Assembly: GCA_027051315.1 (NCBI GenBank) | Contig: JALTZE010000039.1 | Span: 1 to 6,017, forward strand | Source: Micavibrio sp. | GTDB lineage: Bacteria; Pseudomonadota; Alphaproteobacteria; Micavibrionales; Micavibrionaceae | Length of the DNA stretch: 6,017 nucleotides | Direction of reading: 5' to 3' | In this document: positions 1 through 6,017 of the stretch, in pieces | Layout of the letters: each line of letters starts with the position of its first letter | Position numbering within the stretch: position 1 is the stretch's first letter | Program-made: the position numbers and the translations under genes | The notes under the pieces: generated by a model | Seen by the model: the letters and a program-made list of their open reading frames with translations, nothing else | Databases searched by the model: none | What the model was told of the DNA's origin: nothing

Positions 1-51
1 CATATATGGAGTATTATATATATATTTGTGGTATTGGGAGTAGGTAATTGA
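1..51 (+). CDS. Possible 3' end of an upstream membrane-protein gene (partial)
   Basis: Frame 1 is open from the left edge and ends at TGA 49-51. It encodes HIWSIIYIFVVLGVGN, a hydrophobic stretch that could be the end of a membrane-spanning protein. The stop overlaps the TTG start of the next gene in a TTGA arrangement, the same geometry as the common ATGA overlap between translationally coupled genes. The other two plus frames are also open to the left edge and stop at 43 and 47, so 51 bases cannot prove coding. The overlap with a good start site is the only positive argument. Confidence 0.3.
   Translation, partial: HIWSIIYIFVVLGVGN
36..40 (+). promoter_or_regulatory. Ribosome binding site deciding a TTG start
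   Basis: GGGAG lies 7 nt before the TTG at 48-50. An in-frame TAA at 45-47 prevents any start further upstream. The next in-frame ATG is at residue 41, beyond the membrane segment. The site therefore supports TTG as the initiation codon. Confidence 0.6.
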
Positions 52-704
52 TTTGGAAAATTATATGGCTGGCTATTTCTGCATTTGTGATTTTTATTAC
101 GACATGGTCGCTTAGTATACTTTTTAAGCAAAAGAAAGCTTGGAAGGAGTTTGCTAAAAAATACAAAATGCGCCATTTATCTGGAGGTTTTTTTGATTCT
201 CCTGAAATAAAAGGCAGAGTTTACGGTCATGATTTTCATATTTTTACTGCTAAACATAGCGTTGATGATGAAAGAAGAAAAAAATATAGAACGGTTATAG
301 AAGTAAGATTTAAAAATAATGCGGGGATAAAGGGGGTATTTGCAACGGGGGAGTTAACCCCAATTGCTGAATATATAAATCTTCCTGAAAAGCCAGATGT
401 TAATTATGCAGGTTGGAATTCTGAAATATTATTTTCTACGAATGATGCTAAAAAAAATAAAAAATATTTAAATCAGGATAGAGCCAAAATTATAAATGAT
501 ATTAGTAATATAAAAAATTCGGATATGCTGTTTTTATATGATATTGATAATGTTATTTTTCAAATACATATGCCTAATCCTTTGGATGATGTAAGAAAAA
601 TAGAAAGAATATTAAAAAAGCTTGCTGCTGCTGCTGATATTTTATATGTACAGCCTAATGATGATTGTGAAAGCGAAGATGATGAAAATGGTGATGATTA
701 TTAG
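48..704 (+). CDS. Hypothetical membrane-anchored protein with acidic C-terminus
   Basis: I do not recognise a named family for this 218-residue protein. Residues 4-26 form one hydrophobic, predicted membrane-spanning segment (WKIIWLAISAFVIFITTW and on). It is followed at once by a basic patch, KQKKAWKEFAKKYK (27-40). By the positive-inside rule this puts the main domain in the cytoplasm. Residues 41-200 look like a mixed alpha/beta soluble domain, with a short GGFFDSPEIKGRVYGHDF stretch near 46-63 and a helix around 181-197. The last 14 residues (205-218) contain nine Asp or Glu. There is no Cys lipobox and no recognisable catalytic motif. The start is TTG, chosen because a stop sits directly before it and GGGAG is 7 nt upstream; the start at M41 would lose the membrane segment. 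The gene may be coupled to an upstream gene ending at 51. Its TAG stop overlaps the stop of the convergent GH15 gene. Coding is likely from length and composition; function is unknown. Confidence 0.75.
   Translation: MIWKIIWLAISAFVIFITTWSLSILFKQKKAWKEFAKKYKMRHLSGGFFDSPEIKGRVYGHDFHIFTAKHSVDDERRKKYRTVIEVRFKNNAGIKGVFATGELTPIAEYINLPEKPDVNYAGWNSEILFSTNDAKKNKKYLNQDRAKIINDISNIKNSDMLFLYDIDNVIFQIHMPNPLDDVRKIERILKKLAAAADILYVQPNDDCESEDDENGDDY
701..704. other. Tail-to-tail overlap of two stop codons
   Basis: The four bases TTAG hold both stops: TAG on the plus strand (702-704) and TAA on the minus strand (703-701). The two convergent genes therefore have no intergenic space, and any terminator for either must lie within the other's coding sequence. 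Confidence 0.9.
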
Positions 705-2524
705 ATAGCATCTTCCCATTTCTTTGATAGTTTCATTGCTGAATTAATTAAGCCAACCATAGAATATGTTTGAGGGAAATTTCCCCAAAGTTCGAATGTT
801 TCGAAGTCCATGTCTTCTGAAAGAAGACCAACATGATTTGTTTTTTCAAGCATAAATTTAAATTTCTCACGAGCTTTTTTAGTTTGACCTGTGGCTGCTA
901 GGGCGTCTATGTACCAGAAAGTACATACGGTAAAGGCAACTTCTGGTTTACCCCAATTATCTTCGTAGGTGAAGCGATATAAAAGACCATTTCTCATTAG
1001 TTCTTTTTCTATCATTTCTACCGTTTTGATAAAACGGTTATCTGTTCCTTTTATAATTCCGATTTCTGGGAGAAGACAGAGGCTTGCATCAATTGTTTTT
1101 CCATCAGTAGCTTCGGTGAAGCTTTGCTTTTCTTCGTTCCAGCAATTTTCATCAAAAAAATTCTTTATTTCATCTGCCTTGTTGCGCCAATATTTTTCTT
1201 TTTCTTCCATTTTACTGTATTGAGCTATTTTTGCAAGACGGTCACAAGCTGCCCAGCACATTGCTACGGAATAGGTATGAACTCTTATATGTTCTTCTAC
1301 GGGATGTTCCCATATGCTTGAATCTGGTTTGTTATAATTTTCGTATGATTTTTCGCCAAATTGCTCAAGATTATTAAAATCTTCTTCGCTTATATTGGTT
1401 ATGATGCGTTTATCAAAAAATAGGCGAGTTAGTGAAACTATGATTGAGCCCCAGCCATCATGTTGATTAGAATCAAAATTATGTTGACCAAGTCTGGCTG
1501 GTCCCATGCCTCTGTAACCTTTGAGGTTGGATAGTTTTATTTCATTGGGTACATCATCTAGCCCTATTTTATATAGTGCTTTTAATTTATGTCCATCTTT
1601 TGCGGATATATTTCTGATAAACCAGAGATAACCTTCCATAGTATTTGTAATACCTAATTTACTTAAGGCATTAATTACGAACATTGAATCCCTAATCCAG
1701 CTGAAACGATAATCAAATACTCTTTGAGTATTTGGTGCTTCTGGTATTGAGCTTGTCATACCTGCTATGATTGCTCCTGTTTCTTCGAATGTACACAATT
1801 TAAGGGTTATTGCTGACCTTATTACTTCTTCTTGCCATTCAAAAGGAACGTGAAGCATACGGACAAAATCTGCCCAATATCTTTTTGTATTGCTGTAATA
1901 TTTTTTTCCTGTTGCTTCGATATTATATGTTAGTGGCTCATCAGGACCAAGAATCATTGTATGTCTTTTTCCAAGAAGGAAAGATGTTTCATTTGCTATA
2001 TAGCTAGTCGATATATCAGTAGATAGTCTTAATATAAGGTCGTCTGACACATATCTTATATGGTTGCTTCCTTTGGTTATTACAGCTTTTGTCGCGCCAT
2101 AGTCAAAAGTTGGTCTTAATCTTATCTTTATTCTTGGAGTGCCGTTTACAGGTTCTATGATGCGGCATATCATCATTGGTTTGAAGAAACGGCCGTAATG
2201 AGAATATCTAGGTGAAAAATCTATGATTTTTAGCGAATTACCATGTTTATCAGACATGATTGTTTCAACAATGGCGGTATTTTCAATATATTTTTGTTCG
2301 CTGTTTTCAAAATCTTCTAATACTATATCCCAAAATCCTGTTTCAGGTTCTATCGATGAATCTTTTTGTGAGTTTACAAGAGATGAAAATACAGGGTCAC
2401 CATCAAAATGCGGCATACATGCCCAATTTATTCTTGATTTTTTATCGATAAGTGCGCTGAATGAGCAATTACCAATTACAGCAATATCCAAATTACTGGG
2501 GTGATATGGTACTGAAGAAGTCAT
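701..2524 (-). CDS. Glycoside hydrolase family 15 protein (glucoamylase/trehalase-like)
   Basis: This is a cytosolic inverting alpha-glucosidase of GH15, 607 residues, full length for the bacterial two-domain type. The N-terminal beta-sandwich domain starts with LDIAVIGNCSFSALIDKKSR (12-31) and spans about 1-215. The (alpha/alpha)6 catalytic barrel follows. Visible signatures are DYRFSWIRDS (271-280), GQHNFDSNQHDGWGS (346-360), SSIWE (402-406), and GLLSED plus WGNFPQTYSMVG (566-571, 580-591). By family analogy E406 is the general acid and E570 the general base. No signal peptide is present. Related enzymes hydrolyse trehalose, maltodextrins or other alpha-glucosides, and sequence alone does not choose between them; alphaproteobacterial homologues often sit beside trehalose synthesis genes (otsA/otsB), but none is here. 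It starts 6 nt after the cyclophilin stop with only a weak GAG as Shine-Dalgarno, so translation is probably coupled. Family assignment is firm; substrate is open. Confidence 0.93.
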   Translation of the reverse strand: MTSSVPYHPSNLDIAVIGNCSFSALIDKKSRINWACMPHFDGDPVFSSLVNSQKDSSIEPETGFWDIVLEDFENSEQKYIENTAIVETIMSDKHGNSLKIIDFSPRYSHYGRFFKPMMICRIIEPVNGTPRIKIRLRPTFDYGATKAVITKGSNHIRYVSDDLILRLSTDISTSYIANETSFLLGKRHTMILGPDEPLTYNIEATGKKYYSNTKRYWADFVRMLHVPFEWQEEVIRSAITLKLCTFEETGAIIAGMTSSIPEAPNTQRVFDYRFSWIRDSMFVINALSKLGITNTMEGYLWFIRNISAKDGHKLKALYKIGLDDVPNEIKLSNLKGYRGMGPARLGQHNFDSNQHDGWGSIIVSLTRLFFDKRIITNISEEDFNNLEQFGEKSYENYNKPDSSIWEHPVEEHIRVHTYSVAMCWAACDRLAKIAQYSKMEEKEKYWRNKADEIKNFFDENCWNEEKQSFTEATDGKTIDASLCLLPEIGIIKGTDNRFIKTVEMIEKELMRNGLLYRFTYEDNWGKPEVAFTVCTFWYIDALAATGQTKKAREKFKFMLEKTNHVGLLSEDMDFETFELWGNFPQTYSMVGLINSAMKLSKKWEDAI

Positions 2525-2530
2525 TTTTAT

Positions 2531-3073
2531 TTACTCGTCTGCTGCCACAGTCATTTTAATGATTTTATCTGGATTTGCAGGAGGTTCACCAACTGCAATT
2601 TTATCGACATTTTCCATGCCTGATATTACACGTCCCCAGATTGTATATTGACCATTTAGAAATGAACAATCATCAAAACAGATAAAAAATTGTGAATTTG
2701 CTGAGTTTACATCTATTGTTCTTGCCATACCGATTACACCGCGTGAAAAATTATAATCGGAAAATTCAGCAGGAAGGTCGGGTTTGTCAGAACCGCCAGT
2801 ACCTGTACCTGTGGGGTCACCTGTTTGTGCCATAAAACCAGATATAACACGGTGAAAAACGATACCGTCATAAAAACCTTCACGTGTCAGTTCTTTGATT
2901 CTTTCAACATGTTTGGGGGCAAGGTCGGGGAATAATTCTATTGTTACTGTTCCGTTTTTTAATTCCATATGGATAGTATTTTCAGGTGAGGCTGCTTTTG
3001 CTTGTTCATTTGAACCTGTTGCTATTGTTGCTGTCATTATAATGCTCCAGAATAATAAATATATTTTACGCAT
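2531..3073 (-). CDS. Exported cyclophilin-type peptidyl-prolyl cis-trans isomerase
   Basis: It catalyses cis-trans isomerisation of X-Pro bonds, probably helping proteins fold in the periplasm. From the start at 3073 the product is 180 residues. A Sec signal peptide covers about 1-27: MRK, then a hydrophobic core, with likely cleavage after AKA (A27). There is no lipobox Cys. The cyclophilin domain fills about 38-175, with FHR (catalytic R75), GFMAQTGD (79-86, including F80, M81 and Q83), NSQFF (126-130) and FLNGQY (138-143). The positions matching human CypA W121 and H126 are F138 and Y143, as in bacterial cyclophilins, which usually goes with weak cyclosporin binding. An in-frame ATG at 3088 would give 185 residues but has no Shine-Dalgarno. 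The ATG at 3073 has GGAG 9 nt upstream and gives a cleaner signal peptide, so I chose it. It follows purB by 67 nt and precedes the GH15 gene by 6 nt. The C-terminus VAADE is typical of alphaproteobacterial members. I do not assign ppiA or ppiB. Confidence 0.92.
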   Translation of the reverse strand: MRKIYLLFWSIIMTATIATGSNEQAKAASPENTIHMELKNGTVTIELFPDLAPKHVERIKELTREGFYDGIVFHRVISGFMAQTGDPTGTGTGGSDKPDLPAEFSDYNFSRGVIGMARTIDVNSANSQFFICFDDCSFLNGQYTIWGRVISGMENVDKIAVGEPPANPDKIIKMTVAADE

Positions 3074-3082
3074 GGTTAGATG

Positions 3083-3086
3083 CTCC
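3083..3086 (-). promoter_or_regulatory. Ribosome binding site for the cyclophilin gene
   Basis: The minus strand reads GGAG here, 9 nt before the ATG at 3073-3071. It overlaps the alternative in-frame ATG at 3088-3086 (ATGGAG), which itself has only AT-rich sequence upstream. The site argues for the downstream start. Confidence 0.6.
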
Positions 3087-3140
3087 ATTTTATTTAAATT
3101 CGATTACTGCCACATGATGCTATATCACGCAAGGTTAAAA

Positions 3141-4445
3141 TTAATTAGACTTTAAAACCCTGTTTAAAACTGTATCAACATGTTTTGTATATTGGGATAA
3201 ATCGAATATTTCATCAAGTTGTTCATTTGAAAGTTTATTAGTTACTATTTCATCTGCTTTTATAAGGTCGATAAGCTGTTTATCACCATTTGATTCCCAT
3301 ACTTCCATTGCATTTTTTTGTACTATGCGATAGGCATCTTCACGGCTTATTCCTGCTTGGGTAAGGGCAAGAAGAACTTTCTGAGAAAATACAAGACCGC
3401 CCATTCTTTCAAGGTTATATTGCATATTTTCAGGGTAAATAATAAGATTTTCAATCACATTAGTTAATCTTGCCAAAGCAAAGTCAAGGGTTACGGTAGC
3501 ATCGGGACCTATGTTTCTTTCCACTGATGAGTGCGATATATCGCGTTCATGCCATAGGGTTACATTTTCCATCGCTGGTATTGACATTGACCTTACTAAT
3601 CTTGCTAGTCCTGTTAGATTTTCGGTTAAGATAGGATTCTTTTTATGGGGCATTGCCGAAGAACCTTTTTGATTTTTTGAGAAAAATTCTTGTGCTTCTC
3701 TTACTTCTGTTCTTTGTAAATGACGGATTTCAGTTGCTAGATTTTCTATTGATGAGGCAATTACACCAAGTACAGAAAAAAACATTGCATGGCGGTCGCG
3801 CGGAATAATTTGTGTTGATACAGGTTCTGATTTTAATCCTAATTTCTCTGCAACATAATCTTGGACAGAAGGGTTGATTGTAGCGTATGTTCCTACTGCT
3901 CCTGAGATTGCGCAGGTGGCTATTTCCTCTTTTGCGGCGATTAGCCTTTCTTTTGCTCTATCAAATGCTGCATAATGGCTGGCAAGTTTTAGCCCAAAAG
4001 TTGTGGGTTCTGCATGTATGCCGTGACTTCTGCCTATGCATAGAGTGTTTTTATGTTCGATTATGCGTTTTTTTAGTGCTTCTAAGAGTTTTTCTAAATC
4101 TTTGATTAATATGTCAGATGCTTGTTTGAGTTGTACGGAAAGGGCTGTATCCAGAACATCTGAAGATGTCATTCCTTGATGAACAAATCTTGCGTCTTCA
4201 CCGACATATTCTGCTACTGATGTAAGGAATGCGATTACGTCATGTTTTACTTCTTTTTCAATTTTGTCGATACGTTCTATATCAAAATTACCTTTTTCAC
4301 GTAATGATTTTGGAACGGAAGCTGGAATTGTTCCCATTTCTGCCATTTTTTCACAGGCTAGTGTTTCAATTTCAAGCCAAATTTTAAAACGGTTTTCGGC
4401 TTCCCAGATGTCTGTCATTATTTTACGTGAATAGCGTGGTATCAT
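3141..4445 (-). CDS. purB: Adenylosuccinate lyase
   Basis: It catalyses two fumarate-releasing steps of purine synthesis: SAICAR to AICAR, and adenylosuccinate to AMP. It acts in the cytosol, normally as a homotetramer with shared active sites. The protein is 434 residues, typical of the shorter, Bacillus-type PurB. It belongs to the fumarase/aspartase superfamily. Visible conserved regions are KHDV (H68), VHQGMTSSD (88-96, H89), GRSHGIHAEPTTFG (138-151, H141) and the signature loop GSSAMPHKKNP (261-271) carrying the catalytic Ser S262/S263. H68, H89 and H141 fall at the same numbers as the well-known B. subtilis active-site histidines. All key residues are intact. AGGA at 4454-4457 lies 8 nt before the ATG, and no other start competes. 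It follows radC by 17 nt. No regulatory motif for purine control was recognised in the short leader. Confidence 0.97.
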   Translation of the reverse strand: MIPRYSRKIMTDIWEAENRFKIWLEIETLACEKMAEMGTIPASVPKSLREKGNFDIERIDKIEKEVKHDVIAFLTSVAEYVGEDARFVHQGMTSSDVLDTALSVQLKQASDILIKDLEKLLEALKKRIIEHKNTLCIGRSHGIHAEPTTFGLKLASHYAAFDRAKERLIAAKEEIATCAISGAVGTYATINPSVQDYVAEKLGLKSEPVSTQIIPRDRHAMFFSVLGVIASSIENLATEIRHLQRTEVREAQEFFSKNQKGSSAMPHKKNPILTENLTGLARLVRSMSIPAMENVTLWHERDISHSSVERNIGPDATVTLDFALARLTNVIENLIIYPENMQYNLERMGGLVFSQKVLLALTQAGISREDAYRIVQKNAMEVWESNGDKQLIDLIKADEIVTNKLSNEQLDEIFDLSQYTKHVDTVLNRVLKSN

Positions 4446-4462
4446 TGTTTTTTTCCTGTTTT

Positions 4463-5182
4463 TTATATAAGACCTTGCTCTCTCATAGAGCTATGTCCGT
4501 ATTTTGAAACTATAATATGGTCGTGGATTACTATATTAAGAGGGAGGGCTGCGTCAATAATATTATGGGTCATTTTTATATCTGCATCCGATGGAGATGA
4601 ATCTCCACTTGGGTGATTATGGACAAGAATCATTGCTGTTGCAGATAGCTCCAATGCTCTTTTTACTATTTCTCTTGGATAAGCGGGGGTATGGTCTACT
4701 GTTCCTGATTGTTGTATTTCATCTTCTATTAGTTCATTTTTTTTATTAAGAAATAATATTCTGAAATGTTCTTTTTTTTCATGGGCCATTGTCGCCATTA
4801 AATACTGAGATAGTGAGTCAGGATTTGAAAGTACTGGTTTATTTTTATATTCTTGTTTTAACATTCTGTGTGCTGATGATTGTACTGATTTTAAAGTTAT
4901 TGCAGAAGTTTCAGACAGACCATCAAAGTTGGATAATTCATTTATATGGGCGTTAAGGACTCCCGCAAAAGAGCCAAATTTATTGATTAATTTTTTTGCT
5001 AAAGGTTTTACATCTCTCCTTGGGATTGCCATAAACAAGATTAATTCCAGTAATTCATAATCGGCAAGAGCATCTGCTCCACCATTTATAAATCTTTCAC
5101 GTAAGCGTTCCCTATGTCCTTTATAATGAGGAGTTTCTTTAATATCTTTATCTTTTTGTTTTAAAAGACTTGCTTGCTTCAT
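4463..5182 (-). CDS. radC: RadC family JAMM-domain protein
   Basis: This is a RadC/UPF0758 protein of 239 residues, full length. The N-terminal part (about 20-108) contains the [10 protein letters not shown] motif (22-31) and a helix-hairpin-helix-like region with [10 protein letters not shown] (40-49) and [12 protein letters not shown] (68-79). The C-terminal JAMM/MPN+ domain (about 115-239) has all zinc-site residues: E138, H188 and H190 in [14 protein letters not shown] (188-201), with S198 and D201. The family was once linked to DNA repair in E. coli, but that link was traced to another gene, so its cellular role is unsettled; the fold suggests a metal-dependent hydrolase. The hairpin normally read as GIG is GLS here (88-90). 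The gene starts 4 nt after the map stop with only a weak GAG, inside the end of map, as upstream signal, which suggests translational coupling. Adjacent map and radC is an arrangement I recall from Alphaproteobacteria. Confidence 0.95.
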   Translation of the reverse strand: MKQASLLKQKDKDIKETPHYKGHRERLRERFINGGADALADYELLELILFMAIPRRDVKPLAKKLINKFGSFAGVLNAHINELSNFDGLSETSAITLKSVQSSAHRMLKQEYKNKPVLSNPDSLSQYLMATMAHEKKEHFRILFLNKKNELIEDEIQQSGTVDHTPAYPREIVKRALELSATAMILVHNHPSGDSSPSDADIKMTHNIIDAALPLNIVIHDHIIVSKYGHSSMREQGLI

Positions 5183-5186
5183 CTAT

Positions 5187-6002
5187 CTACTCATCTATAG
5201 TGTAGGGAGGATAGTCCCAACCTTTTGGAGATTTGGTGAATATTTCATATCCATCTTCGGTTACGGCTAGTGAATGTTCAAATTGGGCTGATAATCCTCT
5301 ATCTCTGGTTACTGCTGTCCAGCCATCATCTAAAATTTTGCATTCCCATGTTCCTGTGTTTATCATTGGCTCTATTGTAAAGAACATACCTGTTTCAAGG
5401 ATAGTTCCTGTTCCTTTCCTACCAAAATGCATTACAGAAGGAGGAGTATGAAATTGCTTTCCTAGACCATGCCCACAAAAATCACGCACTACTGAAAATC
5501 TTTGTCCTTCTGCTAATTCTTGGATTGCGTGTCCTATATCGCCTAATGTTGCGCCTGGTTTTACGGCTTTTATTCCTGCCATCATTGCGTTATATGTTGT
5601 TTCTACTAATCTTTTTGCTTTTATATTAGGCTTTCCAACAAAAAACATTCTGGAAGTATCACCGTGCCACCCATTTAGAATTACTGTTACATCAATGTTT
5701 ATTATATCACCATTCATAAGTTTTTTAGGACCTGGAATACCGTGGCAAATAACATGATTTACTGATGTACAAATTGATTTGGGGAAACCTTTGTAATTTA
5801 AGGGGGCTGGTATTGCCCCGTTTTTTACTATGAAATTATGGCATAATTCATCAAGATATTGAGTTGTTACTCCCACTTTGACAAAGGGAGTTATATAATC
5901 GAGGGTTTCAGCAGCGAGTCTTCCTGCTTTTCTCATTCCTTCGAAATCATCTTTGTTATGAATTTCTATTCCGTCTTTGTTTATTGTATTTGGTAAATTC
6001 AT
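5187..6002 (-). CDS. map: Type I methionine aminopeptidase
   Basis: It removes the initiator methionine from nascent proteins in the cytosol, using a two-metal centre. The product is 271 residues with the pita-bread fold and no N-terminal zinc-finger extension, i.e. bacterial type Ia. All five metal ligands can be read: D104 (INIDVTV), D115 (GWHGDTSR), H178 (CGHGLGKQFH), E211 (FTIEPM) and E242 (QFEHS). The substrate-site histidines H87 (CHGIPG) and H185 are also present. The C-terminus GWDYPPYTIDE extends a little beyond the E. coli enzyme, in a form common in Alphaproteobacteria. The ATG at 6002 is chosen as the first Met before the conserved core. Only 15 nt of upstream sequence are in the window, with GGA at its far end, so the ribosome site and promoter cannot be judged. 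It appears to be the first gene of the minus-strand run visible here, but an earlier gene may lie outside. Confidence 0.97.
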   Translation of the reverse strand: MNLPNTINKDGIEIHNKDDFEGMRKAGRLAAETLDYITPFVKVGVTTQYLDELCHNFIVKNGAIPAPLNYKGFPKSICTSVNHVICHGIPGPKKLMNGDIINIDVTVILNGWHGDTSRMFFVGKPNIKAKRLVETTYNAMMAGIKAVKPGATLGDIGHAIQELAEGQRFSVVRDFCGHGLGKQFHTPPSVMHFGRKGTGTILETGMFFTIEPMINTGTWECKILDDGWTAVTRDRGLSAQFEHSLAVTEDGYEIFTKSPKGWDYPPYTIDE

Positions 6003-6017
6003 TTATTATTTATATCC

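Larger units (their letters stand above)
701..6002 (-). other. Probable five-gene transcription unit: map-radC-purB-cyclophilin-GH15
   Basis: Five genes share one strand with gaps of 4, 17, 67 and 6 nt. No terminator-like hairpin with a T tract was found between them. The 4-nt and 6-nt junctions have weak Shine-Dalgarno sequences, which fits translational coupling. The 67-nt gap before the cyclophilin gene is the only place an internal promoter would fit. I saw no convincing -35/-10 pair there; TAAAAT is the best -10 match, but it lies too close to the start. Co-transcription is inferred from spacing alone. Confidence 0.6.

Noticed and set aside
1..30. TATATA-rich stretch resembling a promoter -10 region
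   Set aside because: Too little upstream sequence is visible to find a -35 element, and the stretch may be coding for the end of an upstream gene.
450..464. A-rich run (8 A, T, 6 A) that might allow slippage
   Set aside because: The frame continues normally through lysine and asparagine codons, as expected in AT-rich DNA, and no alternative frame product of interest follows.
622..637. GCT trinucleotide run (four copies) and nearby GCTG/CAGC pairing
   Set aside because: It encodes AAAA in a helix of the plus-strand protein. The run is too short to count as a meaningful repeat, and the pairing is too weak for a GH15 terminator.
969..1321. Plus-strand open frames within the GH15 gene
   Set aside because: They lie opposite a gene with intact family motifs, are rich in Phe/Ser/Leu as expected from antisense of coding DNA, and have no recognisable domains.
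2800..2816. Tandem ACCTGT copies in the cyclophilin gene
   Set aside because: They encode the TGTGTGG part of the conserved cyclophilin GDPTGTGTGG loop and need no other explanation.
3110..3132. Stem-loop in the minus-strand RNA between purB and the cyclophilin gene (9 pairs around a 5-nt loop)
   Set aside because: Four of the nine pairs are G-U wobbles and no T tract follows on the minus strand, so it is neither a convincing terminator nor a recognisable regulatory element.
3887..4105. Plus-strand open frame opposite purB, 72 residues, Leu/Arg/Phe-rich
   Set aside because: It is an antisense shadow of well-conserved purB codons, including the active-site GRSHGIHAEPT region.

Overview
The window is AT-rich, ordinary bacterial chromosome, densely packed with genes. 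I read it as coming from an AT-rich member of the Alphaproteobacteria. This is inference from protein style: the Map C-terminus ending in a GWDYPPY-type tail, the periplasmic cyclophilin ending in VAAD, the wording of the GH15 N-terminus and C-terminus, and the map-radC neighbourhood. No rRNA or other marker is present to confirm it.

Layout. At the left edge there may be the last codons of an upstream plus-strand gene (1-51). Next comes one plus-strand gene of unknown function (48-704), a predicted single-span membrane protein with a very acidic tail. Everything from 701 to 6002 is on the minus strand and reads right to left: map (methionine aminopeptidase), radC (JAMM-domain protein), purB (adenylosuccinate lyase), an exported cyclophilin-type peptidyl-prolyl isomerase, and a cytosolic glycoside hydrolase family 15 enzyme. 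The gaps in that order are 4, 17, 67 and 6 nt, so the five genes probably form one transcription unit, perhaps with extra input before the cyclophilin gene. The plus-strand gene and the GH15 gene meet tail to tail with overlapping stop codons.

Function. The minus-strand set is mostly housekeeping: N-terminal methionine removal, a RadC protein of unsettled role, two steps of purine synthesis, and proline isomerisation in the periplasm. The GH15 enzyme is the one carbohydrate-active member and acts on an alpha-glucoside such as trehalose or a maltodextrin; the substrate cannot be fixed from sequence. The genes do not form one pathway.

No RNA gene, mobile element, CRISPR array or convincing rho-independent terminator was seen. 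No gap exceeds 67 nt. I found no evidence of a previously undescribed system; the least explained item is the plus-strand membrane protein.
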